Positions 9,120 through 18,425 are shown, counted from the stretch's first letter. The stretch is 64,000 nt of DNA from Streptomyces panaciradicis (GCF_023516615.1 NZ_JAMGBF010000010.1:1-64000), one strand, 5' to 3'. Notes: a model not told the origin generated them from the letters alone. Program-made: numbers and translations.

Positions 9120-10478
9120 TTACCCCAGCGCCGACTTCACCGCGTCAGCCAGCCGCCCCGCCACAGACCGAGCCTGCTCGATGTCCGCGGCCTCCACCAT
9201 CACCCGCACCAGCGGCTCGGTCCCCGACGGCCGCAGCAGCACCCGCCCGGTGGACCCGAGCTCCCGCTCGGCCTCGGCGACGGCGGACGCCAGCTCGGCC
9301 GACGTACCGACCCGGGACCTGTCCACGTCCGGCACATTGATCAGTACCTGCGGCAGCCGCTCCATCACGGACGCGAGCTCCTGCAGCGACCGCCCGGTCC
9401 GGGCGACCCGAGCGGCGAGCATCAGCCCGGTCAGCGTCCCGTCGCCGGTCGTCGCGTGGTCGAGGATGATCACGTGCCCGGACTGCTCGCCGCCGAGCGC
9501 GTACCCGTGCTGCTTCATCTCCTCCAGGACGTAGCGGTCCCCCACCGCCGTCTGGATGAGCTTGAGCCCCTCCCGCTCCAGCGCCAGCTTGAAGCCGAGG
9601 TTGGACATGACGGTCGCGACGACCGTGTCGGACCGCAGCACCGAGCGCTCCCGCATGTCGAGCGCGAGCACGGCGAGAATCTGGTCGCCGTCGACCTCGG
9701 CCCCCGTGTGGTCCACGGCCAGGCACCGGTCGGCGTCACCGTCGTGGGCGATGCCCAGCGCGGCCCCGTGCTCGACGACGGCCGCCTTCAGCTTGTCCAG
9801 GTGGGTGGAGCCGCAGCCGTCGTTGATGTTCAGCCCGTCCGGCTCGGCGCCGATCGTGACGACCTCGGCCCCGGCCCGCGAGAACGCCTCGGGCGACACC
9901 CGGGCAGCGGCGCCGTGCGCCTCGTCGAGGACGATCCGCAGCCCGTCCAGCCGGTTCGGCAGTACGGCGATGAGATGGGCGACGTACTGGTCGAACCCCT
10001 CGTCGTAACTCCGCACCCGCCCCACGCCCGCGCCGGTCGGCCGCTCCCAGGGCTCACCGTGCCGGTGGGCGTCGTACACCGCCTCGATCCGGTCCTCCAG
10101 CTCGTCGGCGAGCTTGTGGCCGCCGCGGGCGAAGAACTTGACGCCGTTGTCGGGCATGGCGTTGTGGCTGGCGGACAGCATGACGCCCAGGTCGGCGCCG
10201 AGCGCGCCGGTCAGGTACGCGACGGCGGGCGTGGGCAGCACTCCGACCCGCAGCACGTCGACGCCGGCGCTCGCGAGACCCGCGACCACCGCGGCCTCCA
10301 GGAACTCCCCGGACGCACGCGGATCGCGTCCGACGACCGCCGTCGGCCGGTGGCCCTCGAACGTACCCGCCTCGGCCAGCACGTGCGCCGCCGCCACCGA
10401 CAGACCGAGTGCCATCTCGGCGGTCAGATCCGCGTTGGCGACGCCCCGCACGCCGTCCGTGCCGAAGAGTCGTCCCAC
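9120..10478 (-). CDS. glmM: Phosphoglucosamine mutase
   Basis: Interconverts glucosamine-6-phosphate and glucosamine-1-phosphate for UDP-GlcNAc synthesis. The 452 residues start at a GTG directly preceded by AGGAGGACAA; the longer ATG frame upstream lacks conservation. The N-terminus [15 protein letters not shown] is typical. The phosphoserine loop [12 protein letters not shown] places the catalytic Ser at about 104, the Mg2+ loop is [11 protein letters not shown], and the C-terminal phosphate-binding motif is [12 protein letters not shown]. It lies downstream of rplM-rpsI but is separated from them by a terminator hairpin. Confidence 0.96.
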   Translation of the reverse strand: MGRLFGTDGVRGVANADLTAEMALGLSVAAAHVLAEAGTFEGHRPTAVVGRDPRASGEFLEAAVVAGLASAGVDVLRVGVLPTPAVAYLTGALGADLGVMLSASHNAMPDNGVKFFARGGHKLADELEDRIEAVYDAHRHGEPWERPTGAGVGRVRSYDEGFDQYVAHLIAVLPNRLDGLRIVLDEAHGAAARVSPEAFSRAGAEVVTIGAEPDGLNINDGCGSTHLDKLKAAVVEHGAALGIAHDGDADRCLAVDHTGAEVDGDQILAVLALDMRERSVLRSDTVVATVMSNLGFKLALEREGLKLIQTAVGDRYVLEEMKQHGYALGGEQSGHVIILDHATTGDGTLTGLMLAARVARTGRSLQELASVMERLPQVLINVPDVDRSRVGTSAELASAVAEAERELGSTGRVLLRPSGTEPLVRVMVEAADIEQARSVAGRLADAVKSALG

Positions 10479-10596
10479 TTGTCCTCCTGAGAAAGCGTCA
10501 GCTGTTGCAGGCGTACCGGCAGCCCGACATTCCGGCATCCGATCACACAAGCCTCTGAGCATCTTGTGCCGTTATACGCCCACGACGGTGATAAAC

Positions 10597-10637
10597 GAAC
10601 GCCCCGGTCGGCACTGTGGCGTGCCGCCGGGGCGTTC
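10597..10637 (-). terminator. Terminator after rplM-rpsI
   Basis: An inverted repeat GAACGCCCCGG ... CCGGGGCGTTC with additional internal pairing (CGGCAC/GTGCCG) lies between the rpsI stop and the glmM start. The stem is about 17 bp with minor imperfection. GC-rich with little T-tract, as is usual for Streptomyces. Confidence 0.7.
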
Positions 10638-10661
10638 GGAGTACGTGCAGGCAGCTGGTGA

Positions 10662-11174
10662 TTAGCGCTTGCTGTACTGCGGGGCCTTGCGGGCCTTCTT
10701 CAGACCGGCCTTCTTACGCTCGACCGCACGGTCGTCGCGGCGGAGGAAGCCGGCCTTCTTGAGCGGGCCGCGGTTGTTGTCGACGTCGGCCTCGTTCAGC
10801 GCGCGGGCGACACCGAGACGGAGCGCACCGGCCTGGCCGGAGACACCGCCACCGGCGATGCGGGCGATGACGTCGTAGCGACCCTCGAGCTCGAGCACCT
10901 TGAAGGGCTCGTTGACTTCCTGCTGGTGCACCTTGTTCGGGAAGTAGTCCTCGAGGGTGCGACCGTTGATCTTCCACTTGCCGGAGCCCGGGACGATCCG
11001 GACGCGGGCGATGGCGTTCTTGCGACGGCCCAGGCCGGCGGCCGGCTGCGGGTCGCCGAAGCGGGAGGCCATGGACTCGGAGGTGTACTCGCCCTCGACG
11101 GGGACGTCCGACTCCGTGGTGTAGCTGTCGATGTCAAGCTCTTCGAGCGGCTGCTCGGCAGTGGTCTCGGCCAC
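10662..11174 (-). CDS. rpsI: 30S ribosomal protein S9
   Basis: Small-subunit protein whose C-terminal tail reaches the P-site tRNA. The 170-residue product has a non-conserved acidic N-terminal extension of about 45 residues ([16 protein letters not shown]), then the S9 core with [15 protein letters not shown] and the basic tail ending APQYSKR. Longer than the roughly 130 residues of E. coli S9 because of the extension, which is common in actinobacteria. GTG start preceded by GAGGAGAA. Follows rplM by 41 bp. Confidence 0.97.
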   Translation of the reverse strand: MAETTAEQPLEELDIDSYTTESDVPVEGEYTSESMASRFGDPQPAAGLGRRKNAIARVRIVPGSGKWKINGRTLEDYFPNKVHQQEVNEPFKVLELEGRYDVIARIAGGGVSGQAGALRLGVARALNEADVDNNRGPLKKAGFLRRDDRAVERKKAGLKKARKAPQYSKR

Positions 11175-11215
11175 GATTCTCCTCAGATTCTCTTCAGGCT
11201 TTGGGGTGGCCGGAC

Positions 11216-11659
11216 TTACTGCGCGACCTGGGTGATCTCGAACGGCTGCGGCTGCTGCGCGCCGTGCGGGTGCTGGTCACCCTTGTAGACCTTCAGCTTC
11301 GAGAGCATCTGACGGCCCAGCGTGTTCTTGGGGAGCATGCCCTTGACGGCCTTCTCGATGGCCTTCTCGGGGTTCTTGTCCAGCAGCTCGTCGTAACGGA
11401 CGGAGCGCAGACCACCCGGGTAGCCGGAGTGGCGGTACGCCATCTTCTGGGTCCGCTTGTTGCCGGAGAGGTGCACCTTGTCGGCGTTGATGATGATGAC
11501 GAAGTCACCGGTGTCGACGTGGGGCGCGTAGATCGGCTTGTGCTTGCCGCGGAGAAGAGACGCGGCGGTCGTGGCCAGACGGCCCAGGACGACGTCCTGA
11601 GCGTCGATGACGTGCCACTGGCGAGTCACATCGCCAGGCTTGGGGCTGTATGTACGCAC
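11216..11659 (-). CDS. rplM: 50S ribosomal protein L13
   Basis: Early-assembling large-subunit protein. 147 residues: [20 protein letters not shown], then [15 protein letters not shown] and the conserved [20 protein letters not shown] and [15 protein letters not shown] start with a modest AAGGCTGC upstream. First gene of the rplM-rpsI unit; its 5' region (11660-11984) is shared with a divergent gene and must hold the promoter, but I could not pick one with confidence. Confidence 0.97.
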   Translation of the reverse strand: MRTYSPKPGDVTRQWHVIDAQDVVLGRLATTAASLLRGKHKPIYAPHVDTGDFVIIINADKVHLSGNKRTQKMAYRHSGYPGGLRSVRYDELLDKNPEKAIEKAVKGMLPKNTLGRQMLSKLKVYKGDQHPHGAQQPQPFEITQVAQ

Positions 11660-11984
11660 TTCGCAGCCTTAATCTTCAGTGGATGGGTGCTGACACATGG
11701 CATCACTGAAGCGATCGTGCAGCTGGGGACGACAATGGCCGGGGACGCTGCCCGTATGCCGCCCACTGGTAACTGCTCCAGGGAACCTAGGTACCGGTCT
11801 CTCGCGTGAGAACGAGCGAGCCAATACACAACGAAGATGCAGGATACCGGGGCGCCCCCGGACGGGTCAAAACGAGGCCGCGCCACCCTCGTGCGGCCGA
11901 GATGTGCACCCCTGTCGCAAAGGTCCCCGGGAGCCTCGCCGGAGCCACACCGGCCCCCTCCGTACCCCGTCTAAGATGCGCCCC
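11660..11984. other. Divergent intergenic region, rplM / hypothetical gene
   Basis: A 325-bp gap between divergently transcribed genes. Near its right end TAAGAT (11972-11977) ends 7 nt before the ATG of the plus-strand gene, suggesting a -10 element and a leaderless mRNA. For rplM, several A/T-richer stretches (GTGTATTGGC, CCTAGGTT on the minus strand) could be promoter parts, but no -35/-10 pair with good spacing stands out. No gene is seen in the gap. Confidence 0.5.
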
Positions 11985-12866
11985 ATGAGCTTTGGGCAGC
12001 AGGGGGGTCCCCAGTCTCAATGGGATCCCTGGAAACCGAACTCCCAGCAGCCGTGGAGCAGCGGCGGTGACGGCCAGACACCGGACTGGGCGGCGCTCGC
12101 GGAGGCGTCCGAGACGCGCAACAAGCGGCGCCGGCTGCTGTTCATCGGCGGCGGGGCACTGGCCACCCTCGCGATAGGCACCGCCGTCGCGATGGCCGTG
12201 GTGTCCGCGAACGGCGACAACAAGGCCTCCGGCGACCCGTCGAACCTGCCGGCCAGCGCGTCCATCCCGGGCAGCACCGCCACCGCCCCCTCCTTCGCGC
12301 CGACCAGCGCGCCGCCGCCGCTGGACCCGAAGGAGTTCATCTCCAGCAAGGCCAAGGACACGGCGCCGCTCAGCGCGGCCCTGCTCTTCCCGGGCGCCCG
12401 GCTGACCATGGGCTCGACGGTCTACCAGAAGGGCGCCACGGCCGACACCAACAACTGCGCCTCGGCCGTCCAGGGCACCTACGTGAATCTCCTCACGGCC
12501 GGCAAGTGCACCCGTCTGATGCGCGTGACGTACCAGAAGGACGGCGTCGCGGTGACGGTCGGCGTGGCCGTGTTCGACACGGAGGCCCAGGCGACCAAGG
12601 TGAAGGGCACGGCGGACAAGAAGGGCTTCGTCAAGCCGCTCGCGGGCGACGGCGTTAAGGCCTTCTGCAACGCCGCGACCTGCCGCACGACGGTCAACTC
12701 CTACGGCCGGTACGCCTACTTCACCACCGGCGGCTTCCTGAACGGCAAGGACGTCACGAACAAGGACACGAAGGTGTTCTCGACCGGCGACGACCTGCAG
12801 ACGTTCACGTTCCGCCAGATCCGCAGGCGCGGCGAGGCCCAGGCGTCGGCCGCGGCGACCGAGTAG
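11985..12866 (+). CDS. Membrane-anchored hypothetical protein with extracytoplasmic C-terminal domain
   Basis: 293 residues. A Gln/Trp/Pro-rich cytoplasmic N-terminus (MSFGQQGGPQSQWDPWKPN) and RNKRRR precede one transmembrane helix (about 47-68, LLFIGGGALATLAIGTAVAM). A Ser/Pro/Ala linker follows, then a globular domain with four Cys in NNCASAVQGTY, AGKCTRLMR and FCNAATCRT, probably disulfide-bonded outside. Family not recognised. An ATG nine bases upstream is also in frame, but TAAGAT lies 7 nt before the chosen ATG with no ribosome-binding site, which points to a leaderless start here. Convergent with truA. Confidence 0.8.
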   Translation: MSFGQQGGPQSQWDPWKPNSQQPWSSGGDGQTPDWAALAEASETRNKRRRLLFIGGGALATLAIGTAVAMAVVSANGDNKASGDPSNLPASASIPGSTATAPSFAPTSAPPPLDPKEFISSKAKDTAPLSAALLFPGARLTMGSTVYQKGATADTNNCASAVQGTYVNLLTAGKCTRLMRVTYQKDGVAVTVGVAVFDTEAQATKVKGTADKKGFVKPLAGDGVKAFCNAATCRTTVNSYGRYAYFTTGGFLNGKDVTNKDTKVFSTGDDLQTFTFRQIRRRGEAQASAAATE

Positions 12867-12890
12867 CACGCGAGGCTCCCGGCGCCGCGG

Positions 12891-13748
12891 TCAGCAGCAG
12901 GCCGCCCCCGGGAGCGTCCGCCTGTTGCGGGCCTCCTTGTTCCGGGCGGCCAGCAGCTCGTCGGCCGGATAGCCGACCTCCTCCAGCGTCAGCCCGTGCG
13001 GTCGTACGACATGGACGGCCGAGTCCCTGACGCCCGCGGCCAGCACCTTGCCCGGCCACTCCGGGCCCCGGTGCCCGTCGCCGACGAACAGCAGCGCCCC
13101 GATCAGCGAGCGCACCATGTTGTGGCAGAAGGCGTCGGCCCGCACGGTGGCGGTGATGATCCCGTCCTCGCCCCGCTCCAGGCTCAGCTTCTGCAGCGTG
13201 CGGATGGTGGTCGCGCCCTCCCGCTTCTTGCAGTACGCGGCGAAGTCGTGCTCGCCGAGCAGCCGCAGGGCCGCCTCGTTCATGGCGTCGACGTCGAGCG
13301 GCCAGTCGTGCCACAGGACGTGGTTGCGCAGCAGCGGATCGACGCCGCCGGGGTTGTCCGTCACCCGGTACGCGTAGCGCCGCCAGACGGCCGAGAAGCG
13401 GGCGTTGAAGCCGCTGGGCGCCTCTCTGAGGGCCCAGACGCGTACGTCCCTGGGCAGCCGCCCGGCGAGCCGCTTGAGCAGCTTCTGGTGGTGTTCACGC
13501 CAGACCGGCTCCGGCAGGTCGACGTGCGCCACCTGTCCCCGGGCGTGCACCCCGGCGTCCGTCCGCCCGGCGACGGTCAGCTCGTACGTCGTCTCCCCCG
13601 ACCGCGTCACCGTCCGCAGGGCGCCCTCGATCTCCCCCTGCACGGTCCGCCGCCCGCCGGCCTGCTTGGCCCAGCCGGAGAAGTCGGTGCCGTCGTAGGA
13701 CAAGTCGAGGCGTACACGTACGTAACCGGGCTGCACTTCGTCACTCAC
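12891..13748 (-). CDS. truA: tRNA pseudouridine(38-40) synthase
   Basis: Isomerises uridines 38-40 in tRNA anticodon arms. 285 residues with [12 protein letters not shown] near the N-terminus and the catalytic motif [12 protein letters not shown], catalytic Asp64. [11 protein letters not shown] and [13 protein letters not shown] are also typical. GTG start preceded by GAGAGGA. It lies downstream of rplQ, as in many actinobacteria, but a repeat and a terminator-like hairpin separate them. Confidence 0.95.
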   Translation of the reverse strand: MSDEVQPGYVRVRLDLSYDGTDFSGWAKQAGGRRTVQGEIEGALRTVTRSGETTYELTVAGRTDAGVHARGQVAHVDLPEPVWREHHQKLLKRLAGRLPRDVRVWALREAPSGFNARFSAVWRRYAYRVTDNPGGVDPLLRNHVLWHDWPLDVDAMNEAALRLLGEHDFAAYCKKREGATTIRTLQKLSLERGEDGIITATVRADAFCHNMVRSLIGALLFVGDGHRGPEWPGKVLAAGVRDSAVHVVRPHGLTLEEVGYPADELLAARNKEARNRRTLPGAACC

Positions 13749-13772
13749 ACGGAGATCCTCTCAGGAACAGCG

Positions 13773-13805
13773 AGTGGGCCCGTCCCAGAAAGGAACGGGC
13801 CCACT
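13773..13805 (-). terminator. Terminator-like hairpin between rplQ and truA
   Basis: Perfect 11-bp inverted repeat AGTGGGCCCGT ... ACGGGCCCACT with an 11-nt loop, upstream of truA and downstream of rplQ. Probably ends the infA-to-rplQ transcript or reduces readthrough into truA. Confidence 0.65.
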
Positions 13806-13806
13806 G

Positions 13807-13898
13807 TCGCGCCCCTTCAGGGGCGCGGGGCTGTGCTCATATGCGGCTACCGCCGCGCGAGCGCGACCAGCCACTACGGACCGGCAGCCCCAGGACGG
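13807..13898. repeat. Dispersed intergenic repeat, copy B
   Basis: Begins with the small hairpin GCGCCCCTTCAGGGGCGC, continues GGGGCTGTGCTCATATGCGG, then CTACCGCCGCGCGAGCGCGA and CCAGCCACTACGGACCGGCA. The same modules occur at about 9011-9085 (without the first hairpin) and, in shorter form, at about 17498-17566. Lies between truA and rplQ. Confidence 0.65.
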
Positions 13899-13899
13899 C

Positions 13900-14394
13900 T
13901 TACGCCTCCTCGGCCTCCGGCTTCGCGTCCTCGACGACCTCGTCGGCCTTGGTGTCCTCGGCCTTGGCCTCCTCGGACTCCTTGACCGCACGCTTCGTCG
14001 CGGCCTCGGCCTCGCCGGTCGCCTGCTGTGCCACCGTCAGCGCCTCGACCAGCTCGATGACAGCCATGGGCGCGTTGTCGCCACGGCGGTTACCGATCTT
14101 GGTGATGCGGGTGTAGCCACCGGGACGGTTCTCGTAGCGCGGGCCGATCTCGGTGAAGAGCGTGTGCACGATGCTCTTGTCCGTGATCACCTGGAGCACC
14201 TGACGGCGGTTGTGAAGGTCGCCCTTCTTCGCCTTGGTGACCAGACGCTCGGCGTACGGGCGCAGCTTGCGCGCCTTCGCCTCGGTGGTGGTGATACGGC
14301 CGTGCTCGAAGAGCGACTTCGCGAGGTTCGCGAGGAGCAGCTTCTCGTGCGCGGCACTGCCGCCCAGACGGGCACCCTTGGTGGGCTTCGGCAT
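13900..14394 (-). CDS. rplQ: 50S ribosomal protein L17
   Basis: 164 residues. The core (about 1-120) has [40 protein letters not shown] and [19 protein letters not shown]. The last 40 or so residues are an Ala/Glu/Lys-rich extension (EESEEA-like runs) absent from E. coli L17 but usual in actinobacteria. ATG start. Last gene of the infA-rpmJ-rpsM-rpsK-rpoA-rplQ cluster, 117 bp after rpoA. Confidence 0.97.
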   Translation of the reverse strand: MPKPTKGARLGGSAAHEKLLLANLAKSLFEHGRITTTEAKARKLRPYAERLVTKAKKGDLHNRRQVLQVITDKSIVHTLFTEIGPRYENRPGGYTRITKIGNRRGDNAPMAVIELVEALTVAQQATGEAEAATKRAVKESEEAKAEDTKADEVVEDAKPEAEEA

Positions 14395-14511
14395 TGTTCT
14401 TCTCCTGTGTGTCTGCCCCGGCCGTGTCAGGTACCGGGGTCAGGAACCCGATGAGCGGATGCTCACCGGCATCGACCGATCAAGCACTGATCAGCGCTGA
14501 TCAGCACTGAC

Positions 14512-15534
14512 TCAGTACTGCTCGGTCTCCACGAAACCCGCGTCCGCGTCGTCGTCGGCGCCGAAGGCGTCGGCGGCGGCCGTGGGGTCGAATCCGGGCG
14601 GGCTGTCCTTGAGGGCCAGGCCCATGCCGGCCAGCTTCGCCTTGACCTCGTCGATGGACTTCGCACCGAAGTTGCGGATGTCCAGGAGGTCGGCCTCGGA
14701 ACGCGCCACGAGCTCACCCACGGAGTGGATGCCCTCGCGCTTGAGGCAGTTGTAGGAGCGGACCGTGAGCTCCAGCTCCTCGATCGGCAGCGCCAGGTCG
14801 GCGGCAAGAGCGGCGTCCGTGGGGGACGGGCCCATGTCGATGCCCTCGGCGTCGATGTTCAGCTCGCGGGCGAGACCGAACAGCTCGACCAGGGTCTTGC
14901 CGGCGGAGGCCATGGCGTCACGGGGACGCATCGCCTGCTTGGTCTCGACGTCGACGATCAGCTTGTCGAAGTCGGTGCGCTGCTCGACACGGGTCGCCTC
15001 GACCTTGTACGTGACCTTCAGCACGGGGCTGTAGATGGAGTCGACCGGGATACGGCCGATCTCCTGGCCCACCTGCTTGTTCTGCACGGCGGAGACGTAA
15101 CCGCGGCCGCGCTCGACCGTGAGCTCCATCTCCAGCTTGCCCTTGCCGTTGAGCGTGGCGAGGACCAGGTCGGGGTTGTGCACCTCGACACCGGCCGGGG
15201 GCGCGATGTCGGCGGCGGTGACCAGACCCGGGCCCTGCTTGCGCAGGTACATCACGACCGGCTCGTCGTGCTCCGAGGAGACGACCAGCTGCTTGATGTT
15301 GAGGATCAGGTCGGTGACGTCCTCCTTGACGCCCGGCACGGTGGTGAACTCGTGCAGGACGCCGTCGATGCGGATGCTGGTGACAGCGGCACCGGGGATC
15401 GACGACAGGAGGGTGCGGCGGAGGGAGTTGCCGAGGGTGTAGCCGAAGCCCGGCTCCAGCGGCTCGATCACGAACCGGGAGCGGAACTCGTCGACGACCT
15501 CTTCGGTCAACGAGGGACGCTGAGCGATCAGCAT
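14512..15534 (-). CDS. rpoA: DNA-directed RNA polymerase subunit alpha
   Basis: 340 residues. The N-terminal assembly domain has [20 protein letters not shown] and [20 protein letters not shown]; the C-terminal domain (about 250-315) carries the DNA- and activator-contacting motif [18 protein letters not shown] and [20 protein letters not shown]. An acidic tail follows. ATG start. It is separated from rpsK by an unusual 349-bp spacer that contains the rpsK-tail repeat described below, so its coupling to rpsK may differ from relatives. Confidence 0.98.
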   Translation of the reverse strand: MLIAQRPSLTEEVVDEFRSRFVIEPLEPGFGYTLGNSLRRTLLSSIPGAAVTSIRIDGVLHEFTTVPGVKEDVTDLILNIKQLVVSSEHDEPVVMYLRKQGPGLVTAADIAPPAGVEVHNPDLVLATLNGKGKLEMELTVERGRGYVSAVQNKQVGQEIGRIPVDSIYSPVLKVTYKVEATRVEQRTDFDKLIVDVETKQAMRPRDAMASAGKTLVELFGLARELNIDAEGIDMGPSPTDAALAADLALPIEELELTVRSYNCLKREGIHSVGELVARSEADLLDIRNFGAKSIDEVKAKLAGMGLALKDSPPGFDPTAAADAFGADDDADAGFVETEQY

Positions 15535-15678
15535 GTGTGGATCAGATCCTTCTTTCGTGGACGCCCGCTATTTGACGCCCGACGGAAACCGCGCCCGTGA
15601 AAAGCGCGGGTACTGCAAGGGTACGGGCGATACCGCCCCTTTACGGAGCCGTACCGCCCGAATCCTGAAAGCGACCGT
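15535..15678. other. rpoA upstream region
   Basis: The part of the 349-bp rpsK-rpoA spacer nearest rpoA. It holds the rpoA ribosome-binding site (AGAAGGATC on the minus strand) and a direct-repeat-like pair, GACGCCCG twice at about 15559-15582. No gene and no convincing promoter is seen. Confidence 0.5.
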
Positions 15679-15918
15679 GCGTCAGACGCGGCGGCGCTTC
15701 GGCGGACGGCAGCCGTGCTGCGACTTGTGGGGGACGACCCCCACACCCCCAGCCGACAGCCGAGCCACCGTGAGCCTGCGCGTCAGACGCGGCGGCGCTT
15801 CGGCGGACGGCAGCCGTGCTGCGACTTGTGGGGGACGACCCCCACACCCCCAGCCGACAGCCGAGCCACCGTGAGCCTGCGCGTCAGACGCGGCGGCGCT
15901 TCGGCGGACGGCAGCCGT
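15679..15918 (-). repeat. 101-bp tandem repeat carrying copies of the rpsK 3' end
   Basis: Two full 101-bp units start at 15679 and 15780. A third, partial match of about 38 bp starts at 15881 and is the real end of rpsK. On the minus strand each unit ends in the codons for [10 protein letters not shown] and a TGA, exactly the S11 C-terminus. Each unit also holds a perfect hairpin, TGTGGGGG-ACGA-CCCCCACA, and a spacer. The two full units look identical to each other, suggesting recent duplication. In both extra copies the codons before [10 protein letters not shown] differ from the gene (SQH instead of PHN), so they are not translated as S11. Confidence 0.9.
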
Positions 15919-16288
15919 TGTGCGGGGTCGGGGTGACGTCCTGGATGGAGCCGACCTCGAGGCCCGTGGCCTGCAGGGAGCGGATCGCGGTCTCACGACC
16001 GGAGCCCGGGCCCTTGACGAACACGTCGACCTTGCGCATGCCGTGCTCCTGGGCGCGGCGGGCAGCCGACTCGGCGGCCATCTGCGCGGCGAACGGCGTG
16101 GACTTCCGGGAGCCCTTGAAGCCGACGTGGCCGGCGGAGGCCCAGGAGATCACGTTGCCGGACGGGTCCGTGATGGAGACGATCGTGTTGTTGAACGTGC
16201 TCTTGATGTGCGCGTGGCCGTGAGCGACGTTCTTCTTTTCCTTGCGGCGCACCTTCTTGGCAGCGCCCTGACGACCCTTGGGGGGCAT
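15884..16288 (-). CDS. rpsK: 30S ribosomal protein S11
   Basis: Platform protein of the 30S subunit. 134 residues: [20 protein letters not shown], then [40 protein letters not shown] and the C-terminus [18 protein letters not shown]. Full length and intact. Its last 11 codons are the partial third member of the downstream 101-bp tandem repeat. ATG start with GTAGGAGTTT upstream. Confidence 0.97.
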   Translation of the reverse strand: MPPKGRQGAAKKVRRKEKKNVAHGHAHIKSTFNNTIVSITDPSGNVISWASAGHVGFKGSRKSTPFAAQMAAESAARRAQEHGMRKVDVFVKGPGSGRETAIRSLQATGLEVGSIQDVTPTPHNGCRPPKRRRV

Positions 16289-16358
16289 CTACAAACTCCT
16301 ACGGGGAGGTGGTCGGTCCTACAGCGAAGACCGCTGATGAAGCGTTGTCCGCTGAGGA

Positions 16359-16739
16359 CTACTTCTTGCCCGGCTTCTTCTTGCCGGCGATGGCGCGACG
16401 CGGGCCCTTGCGGGTGCGGGCGTTGGTGCTGGTGCGCTGACCGCGGACGGGCAGACCACGACGGTGACGGAGACCCTGGTAGCAGCCGATCTCGACCTTG
16501 CGGCGGATGTCGGCCTGGATCTCGCGACGGAGGTCACCCTCGGTCTTGATGTTGTTGTCCACGTACTCGCGGATCGCGACGAGCTGCTCTTCGCTCAGGT
16601 CACGAACTCGGGTGTTCGGGTCGATACCCGTCTCCGCAAGCGTCTGCTGCGAAAGGGTCCGGCCGATGCCGAACACGTAGGTGAGGGCGACCTCCACGCG
16701 CTTTTCGCGCGGGATGTCAACACCGGAAACGCGTGCCAC
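16359..16739 (-). CDS. rpsM: 30S ribosomal protein S13
   Basis: Head protein contacting the P-site tRNA and the 50S subunit. 126 residues: [54 protein letters not shown] and the basic tail [19 protein letters not shown] start with AGGAGCCATTGAA upstream. Follows rpmJ after a 194-bp spacer. Confidence 0.97.
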   Translation of the reverse strand: MARVSGVDIPREKRVEVALTYVFGIGRTLSQQTLAETGIDPNTRVRDLSEEQLVAIREYVDNNIKTEGDLRREIQADIRRKVEIGCYQGLRHRRGLPVRGQRTSTNARTRKGPRRAIAGKKKPGKK

Positions 16740-16933
16740 TTCAATGGCTCCTGGTGATCTTCGGAGGTCTTCCGCAGAACCGGTTCCCGGCCGCCGTATC
16801 AGGTACGAACCGGGTCCCCGGCCTCCGAACCGGGGGTGTCAGGCCGTGTCGGCCTGGGTCCTGCGTATGAACAATTCAGCTCGCGTCGCGCGAATCCCTG
16901 CGATGTCGATGCAGAGGGACGGTCGATCGTGCG
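16740..16933 (-). other. rpmJ-rpsM spacer with small hairpins
   Basis: Holds a short perfect hairpin CAGGCC-GTGTC-GGCCTG at 16840-16856 and looser GC-rich pairing around 16763-16830. Long for an intra-operon spacer. Possibly a processing or attenuation site; no gene is seen. Confidence 0.4.
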
Positions 16934-17047
16934 TCAGCCCTGGCGCTGCTTGTGGCGCGGGTTCTCGCAGATGACCATGACCCGACCGTGACGGCGGATC
17001 ACCCTGCACTTGTCGCAGATCTTCTTGACGCTCGGCTTGACCTTCAT
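16934..17047 (-). CDS. rpmJ: 50S ribosomal protein L36
   Basis: A 37-residue protein, [20 protein letters not shown] continuing to RHKQRQG. The zinc set C-x2-C ... C ... H (Cys11, Cys14, Cys27, His32) is complete, so this is the zinc-binding C+ form. ATG at 17047. Lies 59 bp after infA in the usual actinobacterial order. Confidence 0.95.
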   Translation of the reverse strand: MKVKPSVKKICDKCRVIRRHGRVMVICENPRHKQRQG

Positions 17048-17106
17048 GGGATTGAGGTTCTCCGGGTCAGTGCCACCACCCCGCCGAAGCGGGATGCGGG
17101 CAAGAT

Positions 17107-17328
17107 CTACTTGTAGCGGTAGACGATCCGGCCACGCGTCAGGTCGTACGGAGACAGCTCCACCACGACCCGGTCGTCAGGGAGGATGCGGATGTAGTGC
17201 ATACGCATCTTGCCGCTGATGTGTGCCAGGACCTGGTGGCCGTTCTGGAGCTCGACCTTGAACATGGCGTTCGGAAGAGACTCGACGACAGTGCCCTCGA
17301 TCTCGATGGCACCTTGCTTCTTGGCCAC
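17107..17328 (-). CDS. infA: Translation initiation factor IF-1
   Basis: 73-residue OB-fold protein that occupies the 30S A site during initiation. Sequence [20 protein letters not shown], then [22 protein letters not shown] text (here LPDDR) and [17 protein letters not shown]. The GTG at 17328 with GAAGGG upstream gives the canonical N-terminus; the longer ATG frame is not conserved. Confidence 0.97.
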   Translation of the reverse strand: MAKKQGAIEIEGTVVESLPNAMFKVELQNGHQVLAHISGKMRMHYIRILPDDRVVVELSPYDLTRGRIVYRYK

Positions 17329-17421
17329 GCTTCGCCCTTCGAATCGACTACCTTGATCGACTCTCCTGCTTTTCCCCTGAGGGCGCATGCGGACATGCGG
17401 GTGCACGAGAGCCGACGAGTC

Positions 17422-17427
17422 AGTCTA
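17422..17427 (-). promoter_or_regulatory. Candidate -10 element for infA
   Basis: TAGACT on the minus strand, about 95 nt upstream of the infA GTG, fits the TANNNT consensus. No good -35 lies at 16-19 nt. A promoter here would make infA-to-rplQ a unit separate from map. Confidence 0.35.
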
Positions 17428-17497
17428 CGTCAGCGCCCCCCGAAAGACGAATCGAGGAAGGATGCCCCAAGGGGGAGATCCTTAAGCGCGCCGGGCT

Positions 17498-17566
17498 GTG
17501 GCGCCCCGTAGGGGCGCGGGGAACTGCGCGACGAGCCACGACGGGCCGGCGGCCGCCGACGCACGG
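17498..17566. repeat. Dispersed intergenic repeat, copy C
   Basis: Hairpin GCGCCCC-GTA-GGGGCGC followed by GGGGAACTGCGCGACGAGCC and ACGACGGGCCGGCGGCCG. Shares the hairpin with copy B and the tail GCGCGA(C)nAGCCAC-ACGGxCCGGC with copies A and B, but lacks their CTCATATGCGGCT middle. Lies just downstream of map. Confidence 0.6.
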
Positions 17567-17588
17567 CGCACCCCGGCACGGGCAGCGC

Positions 17589-18425
17589 TCAGCCCAGCGG
17601 GTCCGGCGCGGCCGTGACCCCGTGCTCGGCCAGCTTGGCCTTGCCCCCGTCGGGGGCCGTGAGGACCAGCGGGCCCTCCTCGGTCAGCGCGACCGAGTGC
17701 TCCCAGTGCGAGGACCAGGTGCCGTCGGTGGTGATGACCGTCCAGTCGTCGGAGAGGACCTCGGTCCTGGGCGTGCCCAGGGACACCATCGGCTCGATGG
17801 CCAGGCAGAAGCCGGGGACCAGCTTCGGCCCCTTGCCCCGCCGGCGGTCGACGTAGTTCAGCAGGTGCGGGTCCATGTGCATCTCGGTGCCGATGCCGTG
17901 GCCGCCGTAGTCCTCGATGATCCCGTACTTGCCGCCGCCCGGCTTCGGCTGGCGGCGGATGTACGTCTCGATGGCCCGCGAGACGTCGACGAGCCGGTTG
18001 CCCTGCTTCATGGCCGCGATGCCGGCCCACATCGACTCCTCCGTGACCCGGGAGAGCTCGATCAGCTCAGGGGCGTGGCCGGAGCCCACGAAGGCCGTGT
18101 ACGCGGCGTCTCCGTGCCAGCCGTCGATGATGGCGCCGCAGTCGATGGAGATGATGTCGCCGTCCTTGAGGACGACGTCGTCGGAGGGGATGCCGTGGAC
18201 GACGACCTCGTTGACGGAGGTGCAGATCGTCGCGGGGAAGCCGCCGTAGCCGAGGAAGTTGGGCTTGGCGTTGTGCTCGGCGAGGACCTTGCGGGCGACC
18301 TCGTCCAGGTCCTTGGTGGTGGCTCCGGGCACCGCCGCCTCACGGGTGGCCGCGTGGATGGCGGCCACGACCAGGCCCGCCTCACGCATCTTGGCGATCT
18401 GCTCGGGGGTCTTGATCTGCACCAT
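17589..18425 (-). CDS. map: Methionine aminopeptidase, type I
   Basis: Removes the initiator Met from nascent proteins. 278 residues with the five metal ligands visible: two Asp in SIDCGAIIDGWHGDAAYT, His in GGHGIGTEMH, Glu in LAIEPMVSLG and Glu in HWEHSVALTEEG. Substrate His in GGFPATICTSVNEVVVHGIP. ATG start. It follows adk, the normal secY-adk-map order, but a strong hairpin lies in the adk-map spacer. Confidence 0.96.
   Translation of the reverse strand: MVQIKTPEQIAKMREAGLVVAAIHAATREAAVPGATTKDLDEVARKVLAEHNAKPNFLGYGGFPATICTSVNEVVVHGIPSDDVVLKDGDIISIDCGAIIDGWHGDAAYTAFVGSGHAPELIELSRVTEESMWAGIAAMKQGNRLVDVSRAIETYIRRQPKPGGGKYGIIEDYGGHGIGTEMHMDPHLLNYVDRRRGKGPKLVPGFCLAIEPMVSLGTPRTEVLSDDWTVITTDGTWSSHWEHSVALTEEGPLVLTAPDGGKAKLAEHGVTAAPDPLG

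Noticed and set aside
15641..15847. Short minus-strand ORFs within the rpsK-tail repeats
   Set aside because: They are by-products of the tandem repeat and have no ribosome-binding sites; the sequence is better explained as duplicated rpsK tail.
15679..15918. CRISPR array
   Set aside because: Only two full contiguous units with no variable spacers, and the repeat contains gene-derived sequence.
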